A stretch of 35,374 nt of DNA from positions 1 through 35,374 of the forward strand of contig CALZQV010000007.1 in NCBI GenBank assembly GCA_945828295.1, given 5' to 3'. The stretch is from an uncultured Prevotellaceae bacterium (GTDB lineage: Bacteria; Bacteroidota; Bacteroidia; Bacteroidales; Bacteroidaceae). The notes beneath the pieces are model-generated. The model did no database searches. It was given only the letters and a program-made list of their open reading frames with translations, and was not told the DNA's origin. Numbering within the stretch: position 1 is the first letter of the stretch; each line of letters opens with the position of its first letter. This document shows, one piece after another, positions 16,496 through 26,694 of this stretch. The position numbers and the translations under genes were made by a program.

Positions 16496-18211
16496 TTATT
16501 TGTTCTGGTAAAGTGTTGTCGGAGTCGTGTAGCGCGAACGTACGACATAGCCACCGGCGCTCGAGCCGCCTGTACCACCTTGAGTGCGGTTGCCGGGATA
16601 GCCTGACTCGATGACATTGTTGGGCAGTTCAAACACACGACGGGGGTCATCGCAAGTCAGGGAGTCGATGTTAATTGCGTCCTCGCGCGGACCTTTGTAG
16701 AAGTGGTATATCTTTATACCGTAGCGCTTGATGTCGAACCAGCGCTGGCCCTCGTGCACAGTCTCGATGCGGCGGAAGTGCAGGATGCAGTCGAGCACAC
16801 TCAGGTCGTCGCCCGTGAGCACTTTCTCAAAGCCCATCTCGGCGGGATGCAAGTCGCTCACGAAGTCGTTGTTCACCTTTGTACGGTCATACAGATTCTT
16901 GATATTCGTCAGAGTGAGGGGATTCGTCACGAGGTGTGATGTTGTCCAGATGTTCAGGTCCTGAATGGCTCCGTCGCGGTCATCCGAGTAGAGCTTGGCC
17001 TCGGCGCGACACAGCAACGTCTCGTCGGCCGTGAAGGGCTGGTAGAGCATGTGGACAAAGCCGATACCGGCAATTTTGTCGGTGTACTCGAAGTACTCGT
17101 AAAGGCGGAAGAGCCATGCGCCATACTGCTGGCCGGAACTATTGACGTATACCATACCCTGATAGGCAGGCAGTACGCCCGACCAGTTGGGACCCTTACC
17201 CCACATCGTCACGTCGAGCGTGGAGGGAATGTGCCAAGCCTTGCCGTCCTGAACGAAATTGGTTCCCGTGTTGATGGCAAAACGAGCATTACTTACCAGC
17301 TGGCGCCACTGAAGCGAATAAGTGGACTGAATCAGATAGTTCCACGACAAAGTCTCGTTGTTGTAGTCATTTACCTTTGCCGTCAGGGTGTTCTTGTTGA
17401 TGCCCTTCCAGTCGCGGAGGGTGGGATTGTCGCCCAAGGCTTTATTGGCATATTTCAAGCAGTTCGTATAGTCGCGCTTGAAGAGGTAGAAGCGGGCCGC
17501 AAAGGCATTGGCTGCACGGGTGTTAAAGTGATAGGCAGGCACCTTAAAGCGGGAATCCTTAATCAGATTGATACCCTCAAGGAGGTCCTTCTCAATCAAG
17601 TCATAGGTGGTCTTCACGTCGTGCAGGAAGTTCGACGTGCTGTAATCCACGTGTACGGTCGACTCAGGCTCAACGACATAAGGGATACCGCGGTCCAGGG
17701 CGCTGCGGGCTTCGTCCTTATATGCCTCGGCAAACAGGTTTACCAGGACAAAATGGAGATATGCGCGCAACACATGCGCCTCACCCCAGGAGTGCGACAA
17801 CTCGCTGTCGTTGGCAGGGTCACTGCTCATAGTACGCATGGCCTGGATGGCATGGTTACATACGGAAATACCGCCATAGTAAGCCTCCCACACCTGGTAG
17901 GGCGTGTCGGCCGTGCCGATAGAATAGTTATTGATGGGTTCCCACTTATAGGCTTCGTCGTGGAATATCTCGTACGCATCGTTACGCGTTGCAGGCACCA
18001 CAATATTGTCGTCAACGTAATTGTCGCTCGCCAGTTCGCACATGACGGCAGGACTCTCAACGGGATAAGCCGAAGTGAGCAGCAATTCGACCTTTTCTGG
18101 CGATGTGATTTCGGTACGATTATCTGGTGCTTCGTCCAAGGCGTCACACGACGTCAGGGCCAGCGCAAAGAAAAGGCTGAGGAGGTTAATCTTGCTTATA
18201 TATCTGTTCAT
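16496..18211 (-). CDS. SusD/RagB-family lipoprotein
   Basis: 571 aa from the ATG at 18211; an upstream ATG at 18235 would put charged residues before the signal. The lipoprotein signal ends LALTSC. The mature part is the all-helical SusD fold with tetratricopeptide-like repeats: the early NRTEITSPEKVELLLTSAYP, an AYLHFVLVNLFAEAY helix, NAFAARFYLFKRDY, and the C-terminal FRRIETVHEGQRWFDIKRYG. SusD proteins form the lid of the SusC barrel on the cell surface and capture the ligand. The gene begins 38 bp after susC-like. Nothing in the sequence identifies the ligand. Confidence 0.93.
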   Translation of the reverse strand: MNRYISKINLLSLFFALALTSCDALDEAPDNRTEITSPEKVELLLTSAYPVESPAVMCELASDNYVDDNIVVPATRNDAYEIFHDEAYKWEPINNYSIGTADTPYQVWEAYYGGISVCNHAIQAMRTMSSDPANDSELSHSWGEAHVLRAYLHFVLVNLFAEAYKDEARSALDRGIPYVVEPESTVHVDYSTSNFLHDVKTTYDLIEKDLLEGINLIKDSRFKVPAYHFNTRAANAFAARFYLFKRDYTNCLKYANKALGDNPTLRDWKGINKNTLTAKVNDYNNETLSWNYLIQSTYSLQWRQLVSNARFAINTGTNFVQDGKAWHIPSTLDVTMWGKGPNWSGVLPAYQGMVYVNSSGQQYGAWLFRLYEYFEYTDKIAGIGFVHMLYQPFTADETLLCRAEAKLYSDDRDGAIQDLNIWTTSHLVTNPLTLTNIKNLYDRTKVNNDFVSDLHPAEMGFEKVLTGDDLSVLDCILHFRRIETVHEGQRWFDIKRYGIKIYHFYKGPREDAINIDSLTCDDPRRVFELPNNVIESGYPGNRTQGGTGGSSAGGYVVRSRYTTPTTLYQNK

Positions 18212-18249
18212 AATCTTCGAATTTCTTGTTATCATCGTTCGTCACACTC

Positions 18250-21200
18250 TTAGAATCCCAGGCGCACGGTAGCCGTGAACTGTTTCGTGATAGGCGTGGC
18301 CACGCCACCGGAATTGATGAACTCAGGGTCCTGACCGTTCAACTTCTTGTCGGCATAGAGCAGGCAGAGGTTTGTCGTCGCCAGTTTCACCGATGCGCGG
18401 TTGAAGCACTTGGTCTTGTCGAGCCAGCGCTTGGGCAGCTCATAGGTGAGTGCAATCTCTTTCAGACGGATAAATCCACCCTTGGCAATGCGCTCGGTTG
18501 AATAATTATAAGCATTATATGCCGTGCGCAGATACGTAGCGCCATAACGGTTAACCTGATTTGTCGATGCAATCGTAGGAATTGCAGTCTTAGCCTCGTC
18601 GCCAGCAACCATCCAACGGTTCTTGAAGTCGCGGGGCAATGCTGCGAGGTCACTGTAGGCGTAGGAGAAGACAGGGTCGAGACGGATGACATTACCACCG
18701 CTGTAGGTGATGAAGAGGTCGAGGTTGAGGCGTCCCCACTTGCCCATGAAGCTGAAGTTGTTGTTGAGTGAGCCATAGAAGGTGGGGTCGGAGGGACCTT
18801 CGTAAACGAGGTAGTCCTGCAGGTTCTGTGTCTCCTGAAGGTTGACATCACCAATGGTTACCTGATTTTTCTCATTATAGACCTGGGGGAGACCCTCGGA
18901 AGTCAGGCCGGCAAACTTGTAGCTGAAGATGGAGCGTACGGGGTAGCCCTCGATGGCATAACCCAGACCTGTGACGAGGTCGACGGCACGTGTGCCACCA
19001 ACTTCCAGCGAAGTAATCTTGTTCTTGGCGTTAGAGAAGATGAAGTCGGTAGTCCAGCGGAAGTTATCGTTCTGGATGTTCACCGTTGTGAGACCCAGCT
19101 CAACACCGTGCGACGACATGTCGGCCACGTTGGCATACTTCGAAATCTCACCACCAGCACCCTGGGTGTAGGTCAGACCAATGAGGTCGAAGTTGTTACG
19201 TCCGTAGACATCCAAGGTCAGCGCGATGCGCTCCTTCAGGAAACTCAGGTCGACGCCCACGTTCCACTCGTGCTTCTTCTCGTACGTAAGTTCCTCGTTG
19301 GCAATCTGGTAGACATAGATTTCGGGCTCAGCTGCCGAGGTTGTGGGGCGCCACTTGTTGCTTGTGCGATAGATGCTGGTGGCGTTGGTAACCCATGATG
19401 GGCCTGTGTCGGCCGTCAGCGAGTAGCTGGCGCGAATCTTGGCCATCGACAGCCACTTCTTGGTGTTTGCCATGAACTTCTCGTTCGACAGGTCGTAGGC
19501 TCCTGATATGTTCCATGTGGGCAGCCAGCGGCTCTTGCGGCTCTTGCCCAGGCGGTTTGTGCCCTCGTAGCGCAAGGTTCCGTTGAGGGTGTATCGCTGG
19601 TCGAAGTTATAGTTAACCTGTCCGTAGTAGGCCAAGGTGTTGGTCAGTGTGAACGACTCACCAAAGTATTCACCATTCTCCTCGTTCATCTGCTTCAGCC
19701 AGAGGTACGGTGTGTAGGTGATACCGCCATTGTTAAACTGGTAGCCCCATCCCGTCCAGTTGGTGGACGTACGGCGAACGCTCGAGTACTCCGTACCTGC
19801 CAGGGCATTCAGCGTATGGAGGTCATTGAAGACATCGTTGTAGCCGGCCGTGAAGCGGAAGTTGTTGGAACGCATTTTGTCGTCGTACTGGTATTTGATA
19901 CCGCCACTGGGCAAGACAGATTCAGGCAGAGCCAGTTCATTATCCGGGTCGGTATACAGCAAGGAGTTGTTGTCGCGGATAGTGGAGTTGTCGTCCTGTT
20001 CATCCACACCGGCGCGGTAGGCGTTTGCCTGGTTCGAATCGTCCATTACATTGTGCTGACGACGTGTGTGTGAGAAACGCGACGAAATCAGTCCGGCCAA
20101 ACGTACCGCCTTGATGGGCTTGTACTCCAGTTCGCCACGGAACATCAACTCCGTCACCTGAATGTCGTTGAAGTTGTACTCCAGTTCATCGAAGATGTTA
20201 AAGCCCGTGTAAAAGCGGGTATAGTTAACGTTGGGGTCGAGGCATCGGCTCGTGTTCATGGCGTAGCTGAAGGGGTTGATGTCGAAGTCGCGCTTCACCT
20301 CACCCGTCACCACGTCGGTAGAACGGTTCAGAGAGCCGGGAGCCTCCTGCTTACGGTAGCTGCCCTGGGCGGCCAGTTTCACGGTGAGGGCTTCGACGCC
20401 CTTCAGCCCCTTGAGGATGTCGTACGACGTGTTGCCATTGAACGTGTAACGGCTCACGCTGCTGCGGTTTACGAACTGACCCGGGTCGTTGAGCAGAGAC
20501 ATTGAGAAGTAGTTCTGCGACTTCTCCGTACCGCCCGAGATGCTCACTGAATGGTTCTGCATCACCTTGTTGGTAAACAGCATGTCGAACCAGTCGGTAT
20601 TGCGCAACTCGGCAGCCTGCAGGTAGGCGTTTCGGGCAGCCTCGGTGTTCTCCAGACCGAACTTACCGGTTACGGGGTCGTACTTGCGGAGCTGCTGGAA
20701 CATGTAGCCATAGATACCCGTGTTCTCAGCATTCACCAAGCGGTCGAGTTGCAGCCATCCCTTGTTCTCCATTTCCCTATACACACCCATCATCTCCTGA
20801 GAGTTCATGATGTTGTAGTTGCGATAGTTGGGCTTCATGCGCGTGGTGAACTCACCCGTGTAGCCCACGCTTGAGCGTCCCTTGGCACCCTTCTTGGTGG
20901 TAACGACAATCACACCACCCATGGCGCGTGCACCATAGATAGAGGTGGCGGAACCGTCCTTCAGGATGGTGAACGATTCGATATCGTCGGAGTTCAAGCC
21001 GGCAACGGCCGATGAGATAAGCGTCTTGGCATCGCCCGATGCAAGGTCGTCGGCACTCACGTCGACATTGTCTTCGTAGATGACACCGTCGACAACCCAC
21101 AGGGGCTTTGAATTACCATAGATGGAGGTTGCACCACGCACACGAATCTTTGGTGATGCACCGAATGTTCCACTGAGGTTCGTAACCTGCACACCAGCCA

Positions 21201-21627
21201 CACGACCTTCGAGCGAACGGCTCACGTCGGCCATACCGGACAGTTTCACCTTGTCGGCGTCGACCTTTGTGGCCGCACCCGTGAAGAGACGCTTGTCCGT
21301 TTGCTGGATACCCGTCACTACGACCTCCTGCATCTGTCGGTCCTCACTCTGCAAGGTGACGCGCATGCCGTTATGGGCCTTTGCCCTATGCGGCTTCATG
21401 CCTACGCAGGCGAAACGCAGCATCGTTCCGGGGTCAACTGCAAGGCTGAATTTACCATTAATGTCTGTTACGGCTCTCTTTTTGGTACCCTCGACACTGA
21501 TGGTTGCACCAATCACTGGTTCTCCATCATCTGCTGATATGACGGTACCTGTAATCTTCGTCTGAGCCCATGTTACACCTAAACACAGGAACAGGCCGAA
21601 TAAAACCAAACTTAGTTTTCTTAACAT
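18250..21627 (-). CDS. SusC/RagA-family TonB-linked outer-membrane transporter
   Basis: 1125 aa, normal for SusC. Signal peptide 1-21 (ending VTWAQ). Residues about 23-95 are the carboxypeptidase-regulatory-like domain (ITGTVISADDGEPVIGATIS). The TonB-box region EVVVTGIQ lies near 101. The plug follows with the RagA/SusC signature SIYGARAMGGVIVVTTKKG (about 232-250). The rest is the 22-strand barrel, ending in the aromatic TVRLGF. It imports a ligand with TonB energy, with the SusD lid. No STN (N-terminal signalling) domain is present, so direct signalling to an anti-sigma factor is unlikely. Confidence 0.95.
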   Translation of the reverse strand: MLRKLSLVLFGLFLCLGVTWAQTKITGTVISADDGEPVIGATISVEGTKKRAVTDINGKFSLAVDPGTMLRFACVGMKPHRAKAHNGMRVTLQSEDRQMQEVVVTGIQQTDKRLFTGAATKVDADKVKLSGMADVSRSLEGRVAGVQVTNLSGTFGASPKIRVRGATSIYGNSKPLWVVDGVIYEDNVDVSADDLASGDAKTLISSAVAGLNSDDIESFTILKDGSATSIYGARAMGGVIVVTTKKGAKGRSSVGYTGEFTTRMKPNYRNYNIMNSQEMMGVYREMENKGWLQLDRLVNAENTGIYGYMFQQLRKYDPVTGKFGLENTEAARNAYLQAAELRNTDWFDMLFTNKVMQNHSVSISGGTEKSQNYFSMSLLNDPGQFVNRSSVSRYTFNGNTSYDILKGLKGVEALTVKLAAQGSYRKQEAPGSLNRSTDVVTGEVKRDFDINPFSYAMNTSRCLDPNVNYTRFYTGFNIFDELEYNFNDIQVTELMFRGELEYKPIKAVRLAGLISSRFSHTRRQHNVMDDSNQANAYRAGVDEQDDNSTIRDNNSLLYTDPDNELALPESVLPSGGIKYQYDDKMRSNNFRFTAGYNDVFNDLHTLNALAGTEYSSVRRTSTNWTGWGYQFNNGGITYTPYLWLKQMNEENGEYFGESFTLTNTLAYYGQVNYNFDQRYTLNGTLRYEGTNRLGKSRKSRWLPTWNISGAYDLSNEKFMANTKKWLSMAKIRASYSLTADTGPSWVTNATSIYRTSNKWRPTTSAAEPEIYVYQIANEELTYEKKHEWNVGVDLSFLKERIALTLDVYGRNNFDLIGLTYTQGAGGEISKYANVADMSSHGVELGLTTVNIQNDNFRWTTDFIFSNAKNKITSLEVGGTRAVDLVTGLGYAIEGYPVRSIFSYKFAGLTSEGLPQVYNEKNQVTIGDVNLQETQNLQDYLVYEGPSDPTFYGSLNNNFSFMGKWGRLNLDLFITYSGGNVIRLDPVFSYAYSDLAALPRDFKNRWMVAGDEAKTAIPTIASTNQVNRYGATYLRTAYNAYNYSTERIAKGGFIRLKEIALTYELPKRWLDKTKCFNRASVKLATTNLCLLYADKKLNGQDPEFINSGGVATPITKQFTATVRLGF

Positions 21628-21716
21628 ATAAATTTTATTAGCTTTTTCTTCTTTTTACCATCCTAATACGTGCCTCTCGCATACGTGTACGCACACTCGA
21701 CACAAAATACACGGCG

Positions 21717-21724
21717 CAAAATTA
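21717..21724 (-). promoter_or_regulatory. Probable -7 box of the susC-like operon
   Basis: On the minus strand TAATTTTG matches TAnnTTTG. ATTG, 22 bases upstream (21750-21747), is a weak -33 candidate. The transcript would start near 21707 and carry a leader of about 80 nt containing a GAGTGTGCGTACACGTATGC purine-pyrimidine tract. Weak boxes fit an operon that needs an activator, but none is encoded nearby. Confidence 0.5.
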
Positions 21725-21943
21725 CAAAAAATTTTCTTTTTATTCACAATTCATTGCTAAAAAGTTAAAGAAATACAAAAAAAAGAGCCGTAAAGTTACA
21801 GATTTTGACTTGGAGGAAGTCGTTTTTGTGTCCGTGACGCATAAAAACGGGCCACACGTGGTGCGTAGGCGACGCCTCCATACCATATTATTAATATATG
21901 CGCGCACGCACGTGTGTCCACGTGCCAGTATTTTGCCGGATTA

Positions 21944-21975
21944 TTTACGTTATTCGGAATAAAAGCGTAACTTTA
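21944..21975 (+). promoter_or_regulatory. Possible promoter of the DUF4923 gene
   Basis: TTTA (21944-21947), 20 bases, TAACTTTA (21968-21975): spacing is right and each box has one mismatch to the Bacteroidetes consensus. It would start transcription near 21982, after the in-frame ATG at 21977, and so supports the start at 22019. Confidence 0.4.
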
Positions 21976-22018
21976 CATGAAATTACGCAAAACCATTAAC
22001 CAAACAAAGAAAGAAAAG

Positions 22019-22651
22019 ATGAAAAGAATCATGAAGATGGCCCTTGTGGCCCTGATGGCAATGGGCATGTCCCAGGCATCCTATGCCCAGCTGAGCAAGC
22101 TGGAGAAACTCGGAGGAGGTCTCTTGACGTCAAAAACCGCCAGCAATGTGGTGGGCGACGTCGTTGGCAACCTGCTGGGAACAAACAAGCTGAACGAAAA
22201 GAACCTTACAGGCACGTGGAACTATAGCGGCCCCTGCGTCGTGCTGGAGAGCAAAAACGTGTTGGCCAACGTGGGCGGCACCGTTATTACCGGCCAGATT
22301 GAGGACAAACTCGGCAACACGCTGAAGAAGATTGGCTTCAAACCCGGAAAGGTGGTGCTGACCCTGAATGAGAACAAAACCTTCAGCATGGCCGTTGGTG
22401 GAAAGCCCGTGCAGGGCACCTGGAGCGTGGAGGGAACGAATCTCGTGCTGACCATCTTGGGCAAGTCCATCAAGATTAACGCCAACCTGAGCGGCGGCAA
22501 CCTGCAACTGGCCATGAATGCCGACAAGATGCTGACCCTGCTCAACGCGGTTACGACACAGGTAAGCACGCTGAGCAGCAGCTTCGGCACACTCACGAAC
22601 CTGCTGAAGAAGTACGACGGCGTGCACCTTGGCCTGAAGTTCGCCAAGTAA
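22019..22651 (+). CDS. DUF4923 (lipocalin-like) secreted protein
   Basis: 210 aa from the ATG at 22019. An in-frame ATG at 21977 adds 14 basic residues and lies before the predicted transcript start. Signal peptide 1-23 (ending ASYAQ). Mature landmarks are LTGTWNYSGPCVVLESKNVL, then GFKPGKVVLTLNENKTFSMA and PVQGTWSVEGTNLVLT, the beta-strand pattern of DUF4923, a Bacteroidetes family with a lipocalin-like barrel. The ligand and role are unknown. It is transcribed alone, divergently from the susC-like operon, and ends in a strong terminator. Confidence 0.87.
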   Translation: MKRIMKMALVALMAMGMSQASYAQLSKLEKLGGGLLTSKTASNVVGDVVGNLLGTNKLNEKNLTGTWNYSGPCVVLESKNVLANVGGTVITGQIEDKLGNTLKKIGFKPGKVVLTLNENKTFSMAVGGKPVQGTWSVEGTNLVLTILGKSIKINANLSGGNLQLAMNADKMLTLLNAVTTQVSTLSSSFGTLTNLLKKYDGVHLGLKFAK

Positions 22652-22676
22652 TGCCAACAGGCAACAGACCAAAAAC

Positions 22677-22711
22677 AAAACCCCGATGTCATGACGGCAT
22701 CGGGGTTTTTT
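22677..22711. terminator. Bidirectional terminator after the DUF4923 gene and the secA operon
   Basis: An 8-bp core, CCCCGATG (22681-22688) with CATCGGGG (22698-22705), is extended by A/T pairs. TTTTTT (22706-22711) follows on the plus strand, and TTTTGTTTTTGG follows on the minus strand. It sits between the convergent DUF4923 gene and the small gene ending at 22730. Confidence 0.88.
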
Positions 22712-22729
22712 ATTTCCGTTGTCAAGGCA

Positions 22730-23164
22730 TCAGCCCAGCAAATCGTGGAGAAACTGGTCGAGTTCCTCGTCCAGGCCCTCGAGCAGGGTGTGGTTGAGGA
22801 TGATGGTGTCGTCGTCGACCAGATAAAGGTCGCGCAGCGTCTCTCCGTCCTCGTCGACCATGACAAAGGAGAAGGGGTGGAGAACGGCCATGTGGTCGAT
22901 GATTGACTCACGCATGTTCCCCAGGCACTGGCAGATTTGCCCGGCAGCCTCCTCGTAGAGTTCGTCTCCCGAGTCAATCCATTGCTCAACCACAATACGG
23001 GTGAGTTCCTCGTCATTGTCATCAAAGGCAAGCAGTTCGCCCGATGAGGGTTTCACCTGCAAATGGATGTCCGTCATGATGGCATCCTTTTCTGCGGGAA
23101 AGTTGTCTGCAACCTTTCGGATAGCCCGCTCTATCTGCTGATAGGTCTGTGGTGTTGCTTTCAT
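22730..23164 (-). CDS. Small acidic cytosolic protein of unknown function, downstream of secA
   Basis: 144 aa with no signal peptide or membrane segment. It is strongly acidic, with an ending rich in Asp/Glu and Leu (DDDTIILNHTLLEGLDEELD). Central cysteines (QICQCLG) are not arranged as a zinc site. I do not recognise the family. It starts 12 bp after secA and is probably co-transcribed with it, ending at the shared terminator, so a link to secretion is possible but unproven. Codon use is like its neighbours, which supports a real gene. Confidence 0.75.
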   Translation of the reverse strand: MKATPQTYQQIERAIRKVADNFPAEKDAIMTDIHLQVKPSSGELLAFDDNDEELTRIVVEQWIDSGDELYEEAAGQICQCLGNMRESIIDHMAVLHPFSFVMVDEDGETLRDLYLVDDDTIILNHTLLEGLDEELDQFLHDLLG

Positions 23165-23176
23165 TGGAAATATAGA

Positions 23177-26100
23177 TTATAGGTTCTTGCCGTGACAGTT
23201 CTTAAACTTCTTGCCTGAGCCGCAGGGACAGGGGTCGTTGCGCCCGGGCAACTTCTCGGCCACTACGGGCTGGACGGGCCCCTGCTGCTCGCGGGTGTCG
23301 CGGGCGGCTGCAGCCCGCTGTGCCGGGTCGGACAGGTCGGCGCGGCTTTCCGTGTACTGCTGGTGCTGGCGGGGTTGCTGGTTGGGCAGCGGCGCCTGAG
23401 CCATCTCCAGGTCAACATCGGGCACCTGTCCGCGCATGAGCACGCTGATGGTCTTGTTGTTGATCCGGTTGACCATGTCGTCGAACAGTTTCACGCTCTC
23501 CAGCTTGAAGATGAGCAGCGGGTCTTTCTGTTCGTAGGAGGCATTCTGCACACTGTGCTTCAGTTCATCGAGCAGGCGCAGGTTCTCCTTCCAGGCCTCG
23601 TCGATGGTGTGGAGCAGGATGGCCTTCTCGAAAGCCTTCACCAGCACTTGCGACTGCGTCTCATAGGCTTCCTTCAGGCCTACGACAATCTGGTAGACAT
23701 GACGGCCGTCGAGCACGGGAACGCGTATGTTCTCGAACTGCTGTCCCTGAGGACCTTCGTAGATGCGCTTGATAACCTTGTTGGCATTGGCGGCCATGAG
23801 GCTGGTCTTTTCCTTGAAGCGGTCCATGACCTTCTGGTAGACCTCTTCGGCCACGTCGTCGAGCTTTCCGCTCTCCAGCCTTTCCTGCGACACGGGGAAC
23901 TCCATGGCGAAAATCTCCAGGAAGCGCTCGCGGCATCCGGCGAAGTCGTTGTTCTCGAGCACGTTGCACACGCGGTCCCAGATCATGTCGGCAATGTCCA
24001 TGCCAATGCGCTCACCCATGAGGGCGTGGCGGCGCTTCTCGTAGATGACGGTGCGCTGCTTGTTCATCACGTCGTCGTATTCCAACAGGCGCTTACGCAC
24101 ACCGAAGTGGTTCTCCTCTACTTTCTTCTGGGCGCGCTCGATGCTGTTCGAAATCATCTTGTGCTCAATCATCTCGCCTTCCTCGAAGCCCAGGCGGTCC
24201 ATGACGCGGGCAATGCGCTCGCTGGCAAAGAGGCGCATCAGCTTGTCCTCGAGCGAGACGAAGAAGACACTGCTACCGGGGTCGCCCTGACGACCGGAAC
24301 GTCCGCGCAGCTGGCGGTCGACACGACGGCTCTCGTGGCGCTCCGTACCGATGATGGCCAGACCGCCGGCTTCCTTCACGTCGGCCGAGAGCTTGATATC
24401 GGTTCCACGACCGGCCATGTTGGTGGCGATGGTCACGGCACCCAGCAGTCGCTCTTCGCTCCTGACGAGGCTTGCGGCGTCGCGCGGCTCACGCTTCTCG
24501 CTTGCTGCGGCAGCCTCCTCGAGGCGTGCCTGATAGCTTACGGCTGCCGTCTTCTCGCAGAAGCCACGCCCGTCGGTGGTGAAGTAGGCCGTGCCCATTG
24601 AGCTCTGTCCGGCCTGGGCCACGATGTCGGCTTCCTTCTGGTGGAGCTTGGCATTCAGCACCTGGTGGGGTATCTTGCGCATCGAGAGCATCTTGGAGAG
24701 CATCTCACTGATTTCGACGCTCGTCGTGCCCACCAGCGTGGGGCGACCGGTGGCGCGCATCTGTTCGATTTCCTGGATGACGGCCTTGTACTTCTCGCGC
24801 TGCGTCTTGTAGACGCGGTCGTTCATGTCGTTGCGCGCAATGGGGCGGTTGGTGGGAATCTCGACGACGTCGAGCTTATAGATGTTCCAGAACTCGCCGG
24901 CCTCGGTGATGGCCGTACCGGTCATACCTGCCAGCTTGTGGTACATGCGGAAATAGTTCTGCAGGGTGATGGTGGCGAAGGTTTGCGTGGCAGCCTGAAT
25001 CTGCACGTGCTCCTTGGCCTCCACGGCCTGGTGGAGTCCGTCGCTCCAGCGGCGACCTTCCATGATACGTCCGGTCTGCTCGTCGACAATCTTCACCTCG
25101 CCGTCGATGATAACGTACTCCTCGTTAAGGTTGAACATGGCGTAGGCCTTCAGGAGTTGCTGGATGGTGTGCATGCGCTCGCTCTTGATGGCATATTCCG
25201 TGTAGAGCTGGTCTTTCTTCTCCAGTCGCTCCTGCTCGGGCAGGGCCTCAATCTCGGCCATCTGCATGGCCAGGTCGGGCAGGACGAAGAGGTCGGCGTC
25301 GTTCACTTCCTTGGCCAGCCAGGCGTGTCCCTTGTCGGTCAGGTCGGTGCTGTTCTGCTTCTCGTCGACCACGAAGTAGAGGGGCTCCACAGCCTCGGGC
25401 ATACGGCGGTTGTTGTTCTCCATATAGATTTCCTCGGTGGCCAGCATGCCCGACTTGATGCCCGGCTCGGAGAGGAACTTGATGAGCGGCTTGTTCTTGG
25501 GCAGGGCCTTGTGGCTGCGATAGAGGGCCAGGAAACCTTGCTCCAACTTCTCCTTGTCGTCGTTCTGCTGTCCCTGGGCAATGAGGCTCTTGGCCTCGGC
25601 CAGGTACTGCGTGGCCAGCTGGCGCTGCACGCCCACCAGCTTCTCAACCAGCGGTTGGTACTGCTCGTATTGCTGGTCGTCGCCCTTGGGCACGGGACCG
25701 GAGATGATGAGGGGCGTACGGGCGTCGTCGATGAGCACGGAGTCGACCTCGTCGACAATGGCGTAGTTGTGGCTGCGCTGAACCAGGTCGGCCGGGTCGG
25801 TAGCCATGTTGTCACGCAGGTAGTCGAAGCCGAACTCGTTGTTCGTTCCGAAGGTGATGTCGGCGAGATAGGCCTGACGGCGCGCCTCGCTGTTGGGCTG
25901 GTGCTTGTCGATGCAGTCGACCGACAGGCCGTGGAACATATAGAGAGGGCCCATCCACTCGGAGTCACGCTTGGCCAGATAGTCGTTGACGGTGACCACG
26001 TGTACGCCGTTGCCGGTCAGGGCGTTGAGGAAGACGGGCAGGGTGGCAACCAGTGTCTTACCCTCACCCGTGGCCATTTCGGCAATCTTACCCTGGTGGA

Positions 26101-26644
26101 GCACCGTGCCGCCGAAGAGCTGCACGTCGTAGTGAATCATGTTCCACTCCGTCTCGTTGCCGCCGGCCACCCAGTGGTTGTGGTAGATGGCTTTGTCGCC
26201 CTCGATGTCCACGAAATCGTGGCGTGCTGCCAGCTCGCGGTCGAAGTCGGTTGCCGTGACCACGATGTTTTCGTTATTGGTGAAGCGCTCGGCCGTGCTC
26301 TTGACAATGGCGAAGGCCACCGGTCGCACCTCCTCGAGTGCCTTTTCGAGCACCTCGAGAACGTCTTTTTCCAGTTTGTCGATTTGTGCGAAGATGGGGG
26401 CACGGTCCTGAAGCTCTGTGGTTTCGATTTTGGCCTTAAGCTCGGCGATTTTGGCACGCAGCTCGGCGGGGGCCTCCTGCACCTGCTTCTTTATCTCCTG
26501 CGAACGGGCACGCAGTTCGTCGTTCGTCAGGCTCTGGATGCTGGGGTATATTGCCTTCACCTGTTCAACCAGTGGCTGTATGGCCTTCATGTCGCGCTGG
26601 GCCTTGTTGCCGAAGATACTACTCAGAAAATCTATAAATTTCAT
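23177..26644 (-). CDS. secA: Preprotein translocase ATPase SecA
   Basis: 1155 aa from the ATG at 26644 ([20 protein letters not shown]); the frame stays open upstream but that part overlaps the next gene's DNA and is not protein-like. SecA drives unfolded preproteins through SecYEG with ATP. Walker A is ATGEGKT (191-197), then [20 protein letters not shown] and the second motor domain with [12 protein letters not shown] and [12 protein letters not shown]. The C-terminal zinc-binding tail has Cys1139, Cys1141, Cys1150 and His1151. E. coli SecA is 901 aa; the extra length includes a charged helical stretch near residues 50-105 and insertions elsewhere, usual in Bacteroidetes. It begins 50 bp after the PafA-like gene. 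Confidence 0.97.
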   Translation of the reverse strand: MKFIDFLSSIFGNKAQRDMKAIQPLVEQVKAIYPSIQSLTNDELRARSQEIKKQVQEAPAELRAKIAELKAKIETTELQDRAPIFAQIDKLEKDVLEVLEKALEEVRPVAFAIVKSTAERFTNNENIVVTATDFDRELAARHDFVDIEGDKAIYHNHWVAGGNETEWNMIHYDVQLFGGTVLHQGKIAEMATGEGKTLVATLPVFLNALTGNGVHVVTVNDYLAKRDSEWMGPLYMFHGLSVDCIDKHQPNSEARRQAYLADITFGTNNEFGFDYLRDNMATDPADLVQRSHNYAIVDEVDSVLIDDARTPLIISGPVPKGDDQQYEQYQPLVEKLVGVQRQLATQYLAEAKSLIAQGQQNDDKEKLEQGFLALYRSHKALPKNKPLIKFLSEPGIKSGMLATEEIYMENNNRRMPEAVEPLYFVVDEKQNSTDLTDKGHAWLAKEVNDADLFVLPDLAMQMAEIEALPEQERLEKKDQLYTEYAIKSERMHTIQQLLKAYAMFNLNEEYVIIDGEVKIVDEQTGRIMEGRRWSDGLHQAVEAKEHVQIQAATQTFATITLQNYFRMYHKLAGMTGTAITEAGEFWNIYKLDVVEIPTNRPIARNDMNDRVYKTQREKYKAVIQEIEQMRATGRPTLVGTTSVEISEMLSKMLSMRKIPHQVLNAKLHQKEADIVAQAGQSSMGTAYFTTDGRGFCEKTAAVSYQARLEEAAAASEKREPRDAASLVRSEERLLGAVTIATNMAGRGTDIKLSADVKEAGGLAIIGTERHESRRVDRQLRGRSGRQGDPGSSVFFVSLEDKLMRLFASERIARVMDRLGFEEGEMIEHKMISNSIERAQKKVEENHFGVRKRLLEYDDVMNKQRTVIYEKRRHALMGERIGMDIADMIWDRVCNVLENNDFAGCRERFLEIFAMEFPVSQERLESGKLDDVAEEVYQKVMDRFKEKTSLMAANANKVIKRIYEGPQGQQFENIRVPVLDGRHVYQIVVGLKEAYETQSQVLVKAFEKAILLHTIDEAWKENLRLLDELKHSVQNASYEQKDPLLIFKLESVKLFDDMVNRINNKTISVLMRGQVPDVDLEMAQAPLPNQQPRQHQQYTESRADLSDPAQRAAAARDTREQQGPVQPVVAEKLPGRNDPCPCGSGKKFKNCHGKNL

Positions 26645-26694
26645 ATATTCTTTTACTATTACGTTATTCAGATTATGTCCTTTTTCACTACCGT

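Larger units (their letters stand above)
21628..22018. other. Divergent intergenic region upstream of susC-like and the DUF4923 gene
   Basis: 391 bp with no gene. It has the susC-like leader (about 80 nt) and its -7 box, an AT-rich middle (21720-21800) and an imperfect inverted repeat around CACGTGGTGCGT and ACGCACGTGTG. It also holds a TA-rich tract followed by alternating purine-pyrimidine sequence (21885-21924) and the weak promoter of the DUF4923 gene. Confidence 0.65.
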
